Shown piece by piece: positions 19,604-29,181 of a stretch of 64,000 nt of DNA. Source of the stretch: Pseudomonas lurida (GTDB lineage Bacteria > Pseudomonadota > Gammaproteobacteria > Pseudomonadales > Pseudomonadaceae); the NCBI RefSeq assembly GCF_013522705.1, contig NZ_JAAMRE010000022.1:43624-107623 (forward strand), given 5' to 3'. The stretch's first letter is position 1; each line of letters starts with the position of its first letter. Both the position numbers and the translations under genes were made by a program. Under the pieces are notes generated by a model. The model made no database searches. It saw nothing but the letters and a program-made list of their open reading frames with translations, and was not told the DNA's origin.

Positions 19604-20629
19604 ATGATGATCCGCGATACCCGTCCCAAGACATCCCTTCTGCGTGGCCTGACCATCACTCTGCTCGGCCTGACCCTGCTCTCCCCCACCGCCTTCGCCG
19701 CCGACAAGGTTTCCCTGACCCTGTACAACGGCCAACACAAAGAAGTCGGCGACGAACTCGCCAAGGCCTTCGAAGCCAAGACCGGCATCCACGTCAATGT
19801 CCGCAAAGGCAGCAGCAACCAACTGGCCAGCCAGGTGGTTGAGGAAGGCGAGCGTTCGCCGGCCGACGTGATCTACACCGAAGAATCGCCCCCTCTGAAT
19901 AAACTGGGCGAACAAGGCCTGCTGGCCAAGATTGACGCCAGCACGCTGGATGTATTGCCCAAGGATTACGTGGGCGGCAACGGCGACTGGATGGGCGTGA
20001 CAGCACGCACTCGCGTCGTAGCCTTCAACCCCAAGCTGATCGCCGAGAAAGACCTGCCCAAGTCAGTGCTGGATTTCGCCGGCCCAGAATGGCAAGGCAA
20101 AGTCGGCTTCGTCCCCACCAGCGGTGCGTTCCAGGAACAAGCCGTGGCAATCATCAAGCTGCACGGTCGCGAGGCTGCCGAAGAATGGCTCACCGGCCTG
20201 CGCGCGTTCGGCAAGGTGTACAGCAACAACATGGTGGCGCTGAAGGCTGTAGAGAACGGCGAAGTGGCCACCGTGCTGGTGAACAACTATTACTGGTTCG
20301 CCTTGAAGAAGGAAAAAACTCACCTCGACTCCCAACTGCACTATTTCACTGATGGCGACGCTGGCGGCTTGATCACCGTGTCCTCCGCGGCGGCGTTGAA
20401 GTCGAGCAAACACCCCAAAGAAGCCCAGCAATTGCTGGCTTTCATGGCCAGCGAAGAAGGCCAGCGCGTGATCACCAACACGTCCGCTGAATACCCACTG
20501 CGCAAAGGCATGCAGTCCAACCGTGGACTCAAACCGTTCAGCGAACTGCAACCGCCGAAAGTCACGCCTGCCGACCTGGGCAATGCTGAAGAGGCCCTGG
20601 ACCTGGAACGTGAAGTTGGCTTGAACTGA
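19604..20629 (+). CDS. fbpA: Iron(III) ABC transporter, periplasmic binding protein
   Basis: 341 residues. A signal peptide with hydrophobic core LTITLLGLTLLSPTAFA is followed by a cleavage site before ADKVSLTLYNGQHKE. The adjacent tyrosines Y229 and Y230 in NNYYWF are the iron ligands typical of FbpA/HitA-type ferric-binding proteins. The first of two adjacent ATGs is chosen because a TGAGG ribosome site is about 10 bases upstream. Its stop overlaps the permease start (TGATG). It should capture free ferric iron in the periplasm for FbpB. I see no convincing Fur box upstream. Confidence 0.92.
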   Translation: MMIRDTRPKTSLLRGLTITLLGLTLLSPTAFAADKVSLTLYNGQHKEVGDELAKAFEAKTGIHVNVRKGSSNQLASQVVEEGERSPADVIYTEESPPLNKLGEQGLLAKIDASTLDVLPKDYVGGNGDWMGVTARTRVVAFNPKLIAEKDLPKSVLDFAGPEWQGKVGFVPTSGAFQEQAVAIIKLHGREAAEEWLTGLRAFGKVYSNNMVALKAVENGEVATVLVNNYYWFALKKEKTHLDSQLHYFTDGDAGGLITVSSAAALKSSKHPKEAQQLLAFMASEEGQRVITNTSAEYPLRKGMQSNRGLKPFSELQPPKVTPADLGNAEEALDLEREVGLN

Positions 20630-22188
20630 TGAACCCTTCGCTCCCCGCCGCGCGCGGGCTTTTGCGCCCTCGGCGCAAGCGCCCTTCGATCTGGTTGCTG
20701 CTGCCCGTGCTGCTACTGGTCGGCCTGAGCCTGCTGCCACTGGCGTATGTCGGACTGAAGGCCTGGCAAGCGGGCTGGGCGCAAGCGGTGCATTTGCTGT
20801 GGCGGCCCTACGTGTTCGGGCTGCTGCGCAATACCCTGGCACTGATGGTCGGGGTGACCGTCGCCTGCGGCCTGATCGGCCTGTCGCTGGCCTGGCTGCT
20901 GGAGCGCAGCAACCTGCCCGGGCGACGCCTCTGGGGCGTGATCCTGTGCCTGCCGTTTGCCGTCCCGGCGTTCGTCAGCAGCTTCACCTGGGTTTCGTTG
21001 AGCGCCGACTTCGAAGGCCTGGGCGGGGCGATCCTGGTGATGAGCCTGTCCAAATATCCGCTGGTGTTCCTGCCGGTGGCGGCGACCCTACGCAACCTTG
21101 ACCCGTCGCTGGAAGAATCGGCGCGCACCCTGGGAATGAATCGCTGGGGCGTGTTCGTGCGCGTCACACTGCCGTTGTTATGGCCTTCGCTGCTGGCCGG
21201 GGCGCTGCTGATCGCACTGCACATGCTGGTAGAGTTCGGTGCCTTGTCGATCATCGGCCTGCAGACATTTACCACCGCGATCTATCAGCAATTCGAACTG
21301 GAATTCAGCAATGCCAACGCCGCGATGCTCTCGGCGGTGCTGCTGGTGATGTGCCTGACCCTGCTGTGGCTGGAGCTGCGCGTGCGCGGCAAAGGCCGAC
21401 ATGTGCGCATCGGTCAAGGCGCGGCGCGCCACGCCGAACCGGTCAAACTGGGCAAGTGGGCGCCGCTGGGCCAGGTGTATTGCCTGGCGCTGGCGATCAT
21501 TGGCAGCGGCATTCCGTTGGGGATGCTCGGCTATTGGCTGGCCGTGGGCTCGTCGGCGGCATTTCCGGTAGCCGAAATCAGCGAAGCGCTGCTGTCCTCC
21601 CTGGCGCTGTCGCTGGGCGGTGCGGCGCTGTGCCTGGTGCTCGCGGTGCCGGTCGGACTGCTGGTGGTGCGCTATAAAGGCCAACTGGCGATCTGGGCGG
21701 AACGCTTGCCCTACCTGCTGCACGCCCTACCTGGGCTGGTGATTGCGCTGACGCTGGTGTACTTCGCTCTGCACTATGTACCAGTGCTGTACCAGACCTC
21801 GGCGTTGTTGCTGATCGCGTATGCGCTGCTGTTCCTGCCGCTGGCCCAGGCGCCGATCCGCACCGCGCTGAACAAGGCGGCACCGCAACTGGAAGAGGCC
21901 GCTCGCACGCTGGGGGCATCGTCATTCGGCGCATTTTGCCGGGTGACCCTGCCGATCATCTTCCCGGCATTGGGCGCAGCGTTCGCACTGGTATTTCTCG
22001 ACGCCATGAAAGAACTGACCGCGACGCTGCTGCTCAGCCCAACCGGGTTGAACACATTGGCGACAGCCGTATGGGCGCATACCTCGAATGTGGAATTCGC
22101 GGCGGCGGCGCCTTATGCAGCGCTATTGATCGTGGTGTCGGGACTGCCGGTCTATTTGCTCACGACGCGGATGTATTTGAGTCGCTGA
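20629..22188 (+). CDS. fbpB: Iron(III) ABC transporter, fused permease
   Basis: 519 residues with about 12 membrane segments in two homologous halves. Each half carries the binding-protein-dependent transport loop that docks the ATPase (EESARTLGMNRWGVFVRVTLP near 165 and EEAARTLGASSFGAFCRVTLP near 425, seen in parts). It is the inner-membrane channel for FbpA. No ATPase gene follows; a REP palindrome and a convergent chemoreceptor gene come next, so FbpC must be encoded elsewhere or shared. Confidence 0.93.
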   Translation: MNPSLPAARGLLRPRRKRPSIWLLLPVLLLVGLSLLPLAYVGLKAWQAGWAQAVHLLWRPYVFGLLRNTLALMVGVTVACGLIGLSLAWLLERSNLPGRRLWGVILCLPFAVPAFVSSFTWVSLSADFEGLGGAILVMSLSKYPLVFLPVAATLRNLDPSLEESARTLGMNRWGVFVRVTLPLLWPSLLAGALLIALHMLVEFGALSIIGLQTFTTAIYQQFELEFSNANAAMLSAVLLVMCLTLLWLELRVRGKGRHVRIGQGAARHAEPVKLGKWAPLGQVYCLALAIIGSGIPLGMLGYWLAVGSSAAFPVAEISEALLSSLALSLGGAALCLVLAVPVGLLVVRYKGQLAIWAERLPYLLHALPGLVIALTLVYFALHYVPVLYQTSALLLIAYALLFLPLAQAPIRTALNKAAPQLEEAARTLGASSFGAFCRVTLPIIFPALGAAFALVFLDAMKELTATLLLSPTGLNTLATAVWAHTSNVEFAAAAPYAALLIVVSGLPVYLLTTRMYLSR

Positions 22189-22194
22189 AAGCGT

Positions 22195-22221
22195 TATCGG
22201 GGGGCAAGCCCCCCTCCCACA
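22195..22221. repeat. REP palindrome
   Basis: Single REP (TATCGGGGGGCAAGCC core) between the convergent fbpB and chemoreceptor genes; it may also act as a transcript end. Confidence 0.8.
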
Positions 22222-22240
22222 GGTTGTAGTGCAGGCAACG

Positions 22241-24175
22241 CTAAGCCCGAAACTGCCCCAGACTCGCCTTCAACTGCGCCGCCAACCCATCCAGCACCTT
22301 GCCGCTGGCAGTGGTTTCCACCACCGCCTGGGCGGCACGCTCGGCCTGGGCATGAATCACCTCGACCCGCCCGCGGACCGCATGGGCGCCCTGGGCCTGA
22401 TGCTCGGCGGCCCGGGTGGCCAGCCCGATTGCCGCGTGCACCTGTTCCACCGAAGCCTGCACCGTTTGCTGCAGACGCATGCTGTCGCGCAGCACCAGCA
22501 AGCCTTCGTTGGCTTGACGGCCGGCCTTGCCGATCGTTTCCACCGCCTCGCGGGCACCCTGCTGCAGCGCCACGATATGGGCCTGAATATCACCGGTCGA
22601 GCTTTGGGTCTTGCTGGCCAGGGCACGCACCTCGTCCGCCACTACCGCAAACCCGCGCCCGGTCTCGCCGGCACGCGCCGCCTCGATGGCCGCATTAAGC
22701 GCCAGCAGGTTGGTCTGCTCGGCAATGCCATGAATCACCGTCAACACCACCTCGATCTGCTCGCTCTGCTGCGCCAGGCGCTCGATCACGTGCGAACCGG
22801 CCTCGACCTGACCTGCCAACGCCTCAATCAAACCGCCGACCTCGGCAGAGGTGCGCGAGTTCTGCTCGGTGGCCTGGCGAATGTCCACCACCTGTTGCAG
22901 CGCAGCCTGCATCGCGTGGCTTTCCGCCTGGGCTTCGTCAGCCATCTGCGACAGTGCGCGCAGACTCTCGGCCACTTCGTCACGCTGCAAGCCCGCCGCC
23001 GCATCGGCACCGGCATTGCGCAAGCTCATGGCGCCGATTTCCACGCCGGTACGTTGAGCCACATCACCCGCCTCGCGCACGATCGGCTGTAACTTATCCA
23101 CAAAGCGATTGACCGCCGAAGCCATGGCGCCGATTTCGTCCTTGCTGTTGATCTGCACTCGCTTGGTCAGATCACCCTCGCCTGCGGCCAGATCGTCCAT
23201 GGCGGCGATCAACAGCTTGAGGCGATTGACCACGCGTCGCCCGAGCACCACGGCAATCAGCAACAGAACCGCAAGCCCTACCAGCGCCAGGCCCATGCCG
23301 ATGCGCCAACGCAACGTCCCGGCCGCTTCCTGCACGACACTGGAGGTATTGGCCGTCATCTGGGTGGCGGTAGCCTGCGCCGATTGCAGCCTGGCGCCCA
23401 TCGCGGCCGCACTGTCAGCCGCGGCGCCCTTGAGACTGTCACCCACCAGCTGGTCACCGCTGGCGATCAGGGCGGCAAAACGCTTATCCAGCGCCTGCAA
23501 GTCGGCTTCCACCGAAGCGGTGGACACCCCCATGAGCACCTTGCCGATTTCTACACCATTAGGGCTGATGGACGCCTCGACGTAGTACACCGACGGATCA
23601 TTCCTGGCGGCGTTGAGTACCTTGTCCAAGGCGCGATCGCCCTGGCCTTTTTCCAGCAACGCCTTGTTGATCGGATTTTCGCGATTCAGGTACCGCGTCA
23701 AATGCTCGCCGGCCGCGTCGTCATAGACCACGAACAATACATTGGGATTGCGCTGGGCCCGACGGGCAAACTCGGACAGCGTAGGCACATCGCTGTCCCA
23801 CATGGCGCGTGGGGCGACCGATGCCAGCAACTGCGCCATATCATTGGCGGAATCCTGCAGGTCTTTTTCCAGGGTCGCACGCAGTTGCTTCTGTTCTGCC
23901 TGCAAGCGCGAAGACAAACCGCTGGTAAGGCGCTGGCGCGTACTGGACGACAGACTGTCGAGACTGGAGGTGACTTCCTTGCCGGCCTGCGCCAGCTCGT
24001 TCGACAATTTTTGACTGTCGATCCCCAGGCGACTGCCTAGATCGGCCTCCAACGCTGTGACGGTGCTCCGCGTCAGCGCGACGGCCACCAACACTTGCAC
24101 CAAAAGAGCGATACCTAGGGTAACGAACACCGGCCGCAACAAACGGCTTTGTAACAATGAAAGAACGGCAGACAT
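22241..24175 (-). CDS. Methyl-accepting chemotaxis protein
   Basis: 644 residues. A membrane segment at 12-34, a periplasmic sensor of about 250 residues with helical stretches and a Cache-like strand region (VYYVEASISPNGVEIGKVL in part), a second membrane segment near 288-310 (MGLALVGLAVLLLIAVVL), a HAMP domain, then the signalling hairpin with the invariant tip EQTNLLALNAAIEAARAGE. It lacks a C-terminal pentapeptide for CheR tethering. GGAGGG ribosome site. The ligand cannot be told from sequence. It lies downstream of purA on the same strand but behind a terminator. Confidence 0.92.
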   Translation of the reverse strand: MSAVLSLLQSRLLRPVFVTLGIALLVQVLVAVALTRSTVTALEADLGSRLGIDSQKLSNELAQAGKEVTSSLDSLSSSTRQRLTSGLSSRLQAEQKQLRATLEKDLQDSANDMAQLLASVAPRAMWDSDVPTLSEFARRAQRNPNVLFVVYDDAAGEHLTRYLNRENPINKALLEKGQGDRALDKVLNAARNDPSVYYVEASISPNGVEIGKVLMGVSTASVEADLQALDKRFAALIASGDQLVGDSLKGAAADSAAAMGARLQSAQATATQMTANTSSVVQEAAGTLRWRIGMGLALVGLAVLLLIAVVLGRRVVNRLKLLIAAMDDLAAGEGDLTKRVQINSKDEIGAMASAVNRFVDKLQPIVREAGDVAQRTGVEIGAMSLRNAGADAAAGLQRDEVAESLRALSQMADEAQAESHAMQAALQQVVDIRQATEQNSRTSAEVGGLIEALAGQVEAGSHVIERLAQQSEQIEVVLTVIHGIAEQTNLLALNAAIEAARAGETGRGFAVVADEVRALASKTQSSTGDIQAHIVALQQGAREAVETIGKAGRQANEGLLVLRDSMRLQQTVQASVEQVHAAIGLATRAAEHQAQGAHAVRGRVEVIHAQAERAAQAVVETTASGKVLDGLAAQLKASLGQFRA

Positions 24176-24270
24176 CGGAAAATCCCTCCACCACGGGTGC
24201 CATTAAATTGATAGCACCGCGAAAGAAGGAAACACAGCAAGGGTCATGCCGTTTGGCCGATAGAAACGAC

Positions 24271-24299
24271 AAAGGGCTCCCGAAGAAGCCCTTTGTTTT
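24271..24299. terminator. Terminator between purA and the chemoreceptor gene
   Basis: Stem AAAGGGCT/AGCCCTTT with T-rich flanks on both sides, directly after the purA stop on the minus strand. Confidence 0.8.
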
Positions 24300-24315
24300 T
24301 CAGATCAACAGCTTA

Positions 24316-25605
24316 TCAAGCGAACGGATGACGCAGGACGATGGTTTCGTTGCGGTCGGGGCCCGTCGAAATAATGTCAATCGGTGCGCCGATCAGCTCT
24401 TCGACGCGTTTGATGTAGGCCCGGGCGTTGGCCGGTAATTCTTCCAGGGACTTGGCGCCCACGGTCGACTCGGTCCAACCCGGCACTTCTTCGTACACCG
24501 GCTGCAGGCCGACGTAGCTGTCAGCGTCAGTCGGTGCAACATCGTTACCGTTTGCATCTTTATAGCCGGTGCAAATGTTGATGGTTTCCAGACCGTCGAG
24601 TACGTCCAGCTTGGTCAGGCAGATGCCCGAGATGCTGTTCACATCGATAGCGCGGCGCAGGATAACGGCATCGAACCAGCCGCAACGGCGCGCACGGCCG
24701 GTGGTGGCGCCGAATTCGTGACCTTGCTTGGCCAGGTGGGCGCCCACTGCGTCGAACAGCTCAGTCGGGAATGGCCCCGAACCGACGCGCGTGGTGTAGG
24801 CCTTGGTGATGCCCAGGATGTAGTCCAGGAACATCGGGCCAACGCCCGAACCGGTAGCGACGCCACCTGCGGTGGTGTTGGAGCTGGTCACGTACGGGTA
24901 GGTGCCGTGGTCGATGTCCAACAGCGAACCCTGGGCGCCTTCGAACATGATGTCCTTGCCGGCGCGACGCAGGTCGTGCAGCTCAGCGGTCACATCCAGC
25001 ATCAGCGGCTTGAGCAGCTCAGCGTATTCCTTGCACTCGGCCAGGGTCTTGTCGAATTCGATGGCCGGCTCTTTGTAGTAACCGACCAACATGAAGTTGT
25101 GGTAATCCACCAGTTCACGCAGCTTGTCTTCGAAGCGCGGCATGTTGAGCAGGTCACCCACACGCAGGCCACGACGTGCAACCTTGTCTTCGTAGGCCGG
25201 GCCGATGCCGCGACCGGTGGTGCCAATCTTCAGCTCGCCACGGGCCTTTTCACGGGCCTGGTCCAGCGCGACGTGGAAGGACAGGATCAGCGGGCAGGAC
25301 GGGCTGATACGCAGGCGCTCGCGCACCGGTACGCCTTTCTCTTCCAACTTGGTGATTTCCCGCAGCAGGGCGTCCGGTGCAACCACCACGCCGTTACCGA
25401 TCAGACACTGCACGCCTTCGCGCAGTACGCCCGACGGGATCAGGTGCAAAACGGTTTTTTCGCCATCGATGACCAGGGTGTGGCCAGCGTTGTGACCCCC
25501 TTGGTAGCGCACTACGGCGGCAGCATGTTCGGTCAGCAGATCAACGATCTTGCCTTTGCCCTCATCACCCCATTGGGTGCCCAGGACTACGACATTCTTA
25601 CCCAT
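24316..25605 (-). CDS. purA: Adenylosuccinate synthetase
   Basis: 429 residues from the ATG at 25605 (MGKNVVVLGTQWGDEGKGK), where a TGAGGA ribosome site is present; an in-frame ATG five codons earlier is less likely. The P-loop GDEGKGK, the IMP-binding region GTTGRGIGPAYEDK and the C-terminal NKxD-like GTP region (LTKLDVLDGL) are present. It joins IMP and aspartate using GTP in AMP synthesis. It follows hisZ, as in other Pseudomonas. Confidence 0.97.
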   Translation of the reverse strand: MGKNVVVLGTQWGDEGKGKIVDLLTEHAAAVVRYQGGHNAGHTLVIDGEKTVLHLIPSGVLREGVQCLIGNGVVVAPDALLREITKLEEKGVPVRERLRISPSCPLILSFHVALDQAREKARGELKIGTTGRGIGPAYEDKVARRGLRVGDLLNMPRFEDKLRELVDYHNFMLVGYYKEPAIEFDKTLAECKEYAELLKPLMLDVTAELHDLRRAGKDIMFEGAQGSLLDIDHGTYPYVTSSNTTAGGVATGSGVGPMFLDYILGITKAYTTRVGSGPFPTELFDAVGAHLAKQGHEFGATTGRARRCGWFDAVILRRAIDVNSISGICLTKLDVLDGLETINICTGYKDANGNDVAPTDADSYVGLQPVYEEVPGWTESTVGAKSLEELPANARAYIKRVEELIGAPIDIISTGPDRNETIVLRHPFA

Positions 25606-25659
25606 AACACTTGTCCTCATTCGCGCAAACTTGGTGCCGGCGATGGCCGGCAGGAAAAC

Positions 25660-26847
25660 TCAAGAAGCCAGTGGCGATACTTGCCAAAGCCCGTTCTGCA
25701 GAATCAATTGCCGGTCGCAGTCCGCTTCACGGGCGGCGGCCAATGGCTGCCCAGGCAACGCCTGGACGACACGCTGACCCTCACTGCGCAACTGGCAGAC
25801 CTGCTGCCAGAGTGCGGCGTCCGTACTGTCGGGCATCCAGATGCCACCAGACGGCAGCTCGACCTCAGCACGCCCCAGGGTCACCAGGGTTTTCAAATCG
25901 GTGGAAAAACCAGTGGCCGGACGCGCACGACCGAAGTCGGCGCCGATATCGTCGTAACGACCGCCTTGGGCGATGGCCTGGCCAACACCCGGAACAAACA
26001 CCGCGAACACTACGCCAGTATGGTAGTGATAACCGCGCAGCTCGCCCAAATCGAAGTACAGCGGCAACTGCGGGAAACGTGCCGACAACTGCTCGGCAAT
26101 CGCCAGCACGTCATCCAATGCCGCCAGGACCGCCGCCGGCGCGCTCGCCAGTTGCTCACGGGCGGCGGCGAGCACTTCGCGGCCGCCGCACAAGTTCACC
26201 AGCGCACGCAGCATGCGGGCCAGGTCGGCCGGCACACCTTCGGTCAGTGCGATGACTTCATCGATGGCCTTGCGCTGCAACGCATCGAACAATTGTTGCT
26301 CCACTTCACCGGACAAACCGGCCGCACGGGCCAGACCGCGGTAGATACCGACGTGGCCCAGGTCCATGTGTACATCCGGCACGTCGGCCAGTTGCAGCAT
26401 GGCCAGCATCAAGCTGATGACTTCCACATCGCTGCTCGGGCTGGCGTCGCCGTACAGCTCAGCGCCAAGCTGGATCGGGCTGCGAGAGGAAGACAACGCA
26501 CGTGGCTGCGCATGCAGCACGCTGCCGGCGTAGCACAGACGGTTCGGACCTTCGCGACGCAGGGTGTGCGCATCGATGCGCGCCACTTGTGGCGTGATGT
26601 CGGCTCGAAAACCCATCTGCCGGCCGGACTGCGGATCGATAACCTTGAAGGTGCGCAGATCCAGGTCCTGGCCCGCGCCGGTCAGCAGGGATTCGAGGTA
26701 CTCGATATGAGGGGTCACGACAAAGTCATAACCCCAGCTCTGGAACAGATCCAACACCTGGCGACGCGCTACTTCAATGCGCGCAGCTTCTGGTGGCAGT
26801 ACTTCTTCGATGCCATCTGGCAGCAGCCAGCGGTCTACCGTTGCCAT
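25660..26847 (-). CDS. hisZ: ATP phosphoribosyltransferase regulatory subunit HisZ
   Basis: 395 residues from the ATG at 26847 with an AAGGGGAA ribosome site. It is a histidyl-tRNA synthetase paralogue (MATVDRWLLPDGIEEVLPPEA start, motif 2-like FRADITPQVARIDAH, HisRS-like GGRYDDIG) without the anticodon-binding domain. HisZ forms a complex with the short HisG and controls the first step of histidine synthesis. It is paired here with purA, not with his genes. Confidence 0.94.
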   Translation of the reverse strand: MATVDRWLLPDGIEEVLPPEAARIEVARRQVLDLFQSWGYDFVVTPHIEYLESLLTGAGQDLDLRTFKVIDPQSGRQMGFRADITPQVARIDAHTLRREGPNRLCYAGSVLHAQPRALSSSRSPIQLGAELYGDASPSSDVEVISLMLAMLQLADVPDVHMDLGHVGIYRGLARAAGLSGEVEQQLFDALQRKAIDEVIALTEGVPADLARMLRALVNLCGGREVLAAAREQLASAPAAVLAALDDVLAIAEQLSARFPQLPLYFDLGELRGYHYHTGVVFAVFVPGVGQAIAQGGRYDDIGADFGRARPATGFSTDLKTLVTLGRAEVELPSGGIWMPDSTDAALWQQVCQLRSEGQRVVQALPGQPLAAAREADCDRQLILQNGLWQVSPLAS

Positions 26848-27139
26848 TACGCCATTCCCCTTTGATCCGGGCGGCCAGCCCTCGGCCGAGCCTTGAGTGA
26901 AGCAGAAAGTGCCCGCCGCCTGCATAAACCACGCGCAAGAGCGACGTGACGAACGGCCTGCCAGCGGCCTCGTCGGGCACTTTCCTCGAAAAACCTGTCA
27001 CGCCTGCCGAATCAAACATGCAGACGCAAAAAAGCCGGGAATTTCCCGGCTGCCGCATCATACACCCGTTTTCTGAAAGGATCACCCCGCCAGGCGTTTT
27101 ACCCGCCCGACGGAGTGCGTCCTACTTAGTCACAGGCGC
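26848..27139. other. 292-base gap between hflC and hisZ
   Basis: It holds the hflC terminator (27026-27053) and an 11-bp perfect inverted repeat, GAAAGTGCCCG at 26905-26915 and its complement at 26974-26984, which would form a long-loop hairpin in the hisZ leader. I see no open frame here for the small DUF2065 protein that I recall between hflC and hisZ in P. aeruginosa. Confidence 0.6.
27026..27053 (-). terminator. Terminator after hflC
   Basis: Stem GCCGGGAA/TTCCCGGC followed by TTTTTTGCG on the minus strand, about 85 bases after the hflC stop; it ends the amiB-to-hflC superoperon. Confidence 0.85.
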
Positions 27140-28006
27140 TTACTTGGCTTTTTCCAGGTAGCGAAAGAAATCGCTGCTTGGGTCCAGCACCATGACATCG
27201 GTTTTATTGGCGAAGCTTTCACGGTAGGCGCGCAGGCTACGGTAGAACGCGTAGAACTCCTGGTCCTGTCCGTAGGCCTTGGCGTAGATCGCCGCGGCTT
27301 GAGCGTCGCCATCACCACGGGCCTCTTCAGACTCGCGATAGGCTTCGGCCAGCAGTACACGACGCTGACGATCGGCATCCGCACGGATACCCTCAGCCAA
27401 CTCGTTACCCTTGGCGCGATGCTCACGGGCTTCACGCTCACGCTCGGTGCTCATACGTTCGAACACGCTGCGGTTCACTTCCTTGGGCAGGTCGATGGCC
27501 TTGACCCGAACATCGATCACCTCGATACCCAGCTCCTTTTCCGCCATCTTGTTCAGCGAGGCCGTGATATCCGCCATCAAGGCATCACGCTCACCGGACA
27601 CCACCTCGTGCAGGGTGCGCTTACCAAACTGGTCACGCAGGCCCGATTCCAGACGACGCGACAAACGTTCGTCGGCAATCTGCTTGAGGCCGGAGGTTGC
27701 GGTGTAGAAGCGCTCGGCATCCTTGACGCGCCACTTGGCGTAGGCGTCAACCATCACGGCTTTCTTTTCCAGGGTCAGGAAGCGCTGCGTCGGTGCATCC
27801 AGGGTCATGAGGCGTGCGTCGAACTTGCGCACCTGATTGACGTAGGGGACTTTCACATGCAGGCCCGGCTGGACATCCGCCTGGACCACGCGACCGAATT
27901 GCAGCAGCACCGCACGCTCGGTCTGAGCCACGATGTAGAAGCAGTTCCAGGCAGCGATGACCACGACGACGCCCACAATCAGGGCGGTCAGCGATTTATT
28001 GCTCAT
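27140..28006 (-). CDS. hflC: HflC, SPFH-domain modulator of FtsH
   Basis: 288 residues. One N-terminal membrane anchor (LTALIVGVVVVIAAWNCFYIV), then an SPFH/band 7 domain (TERAVLLQFGRVV) and a coiled-coil C-terminal region. HflK and HflC form a large membrane cage around the FtsH protease. The ATG overlaps the hflK stop (TGATG). Confidence 0.96.
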   Translation of the reverse strand: MSNKSLTALIVGVVVVIAAWNCFYIVAQTERAVLLQFGRVVQADVQPGLHVKVPYVNQVRKFDARLMTLDAPTQRFLTLEKKAVMVDAYAKWRVKDAERFYTATSGLKQIADERLSRRLESGLRDQFGKRTLHEVVSGERDALMADITASLNKMAEKELGIEVIDVRVKAIDLPKEVNRSVFERMSTEREREAREHRAKGNELAEGIRADADRQRRVLLAEAYRESEEARGDGDAQAAAIYAKAYGQDQEFYAFYRSLRAYRESFANKTDVMVLDPSSDFFRYLEKAK

Positions 28007-29181
28007 CAACGACTCTCCCTGGTACGTGTTTGCTGTTGCAGCAAGTCAGCGGCCGCACGGGCGCTCGCTTCGTTGGCAGCGGCAGTGGAGCCGGTGGACG
28101 GCGCGCTGGTGTTGCTACGACCACCCTCGATCATCTTGTCCAGCGGCAGGTACAGCAGGTTGTTCTGCCCACCCTTGCTGCCGGTCACGAGAACCTTGCT
28201 GGTGTTGCTGAAGACTTCCTGCATGGTGTCCAGGTACAGACGCTCGCGGGTCACTTCAGGCGCCTTGCGATACTCGGCCACCAGCTTGGTGAAGCGGTCA
28301 GCCTCACCCTTGGCGCGGGACACCACTTCGTCGCGATACCCGTTGGCGTCTTCGATGATGCGCTGGGCCTGACCACGGGCTTCCGGCACGACACCGTTGG
28401 CGTAAGTTTCAGCCTGGTTGCGCGAACGCTGCTCGTCTTCACGGGCACGGATCACGTCGTCGAAGGCTTCCTGCACTTCACGCGGTGCCGCCGCGCTCTG
28501 TACGTTCACCTGGGTGACGGTGATACCGGTGCGATAGGTATCGAGGAACCGTTGCAGGCGCTCCTTGATTTCGCTGGCCATCAATTCACGGCCTTCGGTC
28601 AACACCTGGTCCATCGCGGTGGAACCCACCACATGGCGCAGGGCGCTTTCGGTCGCGTGCTGCAGACTGATTTCCGGCTGATCAACGTTCAGCACGAAGT
28701 CCTGAAGGTTGCTGATCTTGTACTGCACGGTCAGCGGCACTTCGACGATATTCTCGTCTTCGGTCAGCATCTGCCCCTGCTTGGTATAGGCACGCTCACG
28801 CGTGACGTTTTCCATGTACTTCTTGTCGATAGGCGGGAAATAGATATTCAGGCCCGGGCCGACGGTCTCGTAGTACTTGCCGAAGCGCAGCACCACGGCC
28901 TGCTCCTGCTCGTCCACGACATAGACCGCGCTGTACAGCCAGACAGCCGCCAGCACCACAAGGCCCAGGCCCAGCAGGCCATAGCCACCGCCCTTGCTCG
29001 TGCGACCGCCGTCGTCACCACCACGTTTTTTTCCACCACCGAACAACCCATTCAGGCTTTCCTGCAGCTTTCGGAAGGCCTCGTCGAGATCCGGTGGCCC
29101 CTTGCGGTCGCCATTATTGCGGCGCTTACCACCCCAAGGATCCTGATTATTCGAGTTGCCACCCGGCTCATTCCAAGCCAT
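28006..29181 (-). CDS. hflK: HflK, SPFH-domain modulator of FtsH
   Basis: 391 residues from the ATG at 29181 with a GGAG ribosome site. The N-terminus is glycine-rich and basic (NQDPWGGKRRNNGDRKGPPD), then a membrane segment near 80-100, the SPFH domain (VVDEQEQAVVLRFGKY) and a coiled coil with Glu/Arg/Gln repeats. Partner of HflC, translationally coupled to it. Part of the hfq-hflX-hflK-hflC group. Confidence 0.96.
   Translation of the reverse strand: MAWNEPGGNSNNQDPWGGKRRNNGDRKGPPDLDEAFRKLQESLNGLFGGGKKRGGDDGGRTSKGGGYGLLGLGLVVLAAVWLYSAVYVVDEQEQAVVLRFGKYYETVGPGLNIYFPPIDKKYMENVTRERAYTKQGQMLTEDENIVEVPLTVQYKISNLQDFVLNVDQPEISLQHATESALRHVVGSTAMDQVLTEGRELMASEIKERLQRFLDTYRTGITVTQVNVQSAAAPREVQEAFDDVIRAREDEQRSRNQAETYANGVVPEARGQAQRIIEDANGYRDEVVSRAKGEADRFTKLVAEYRKAPEVTRERLYLDTMQEVFSNTSKVLVTGSKGGQNNLLYLPLDKMIEGGRSNTSAPSTGSTAAANEASARAAADLLQQQTRTRESR

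Noticed and set aside
18884..22188. Genomic island integrated at the tRNA-Leu genes
   Set aside because: No integrase, no repeated tRNA 3' end beyond the tandem copy, and codon use of fbpAB resembles the neighbours.
24718..26865. 715-codon open frame antisense to purA and hisZ
   Set aside because: It spans two well-supported genes and their gap on the opposite strand.
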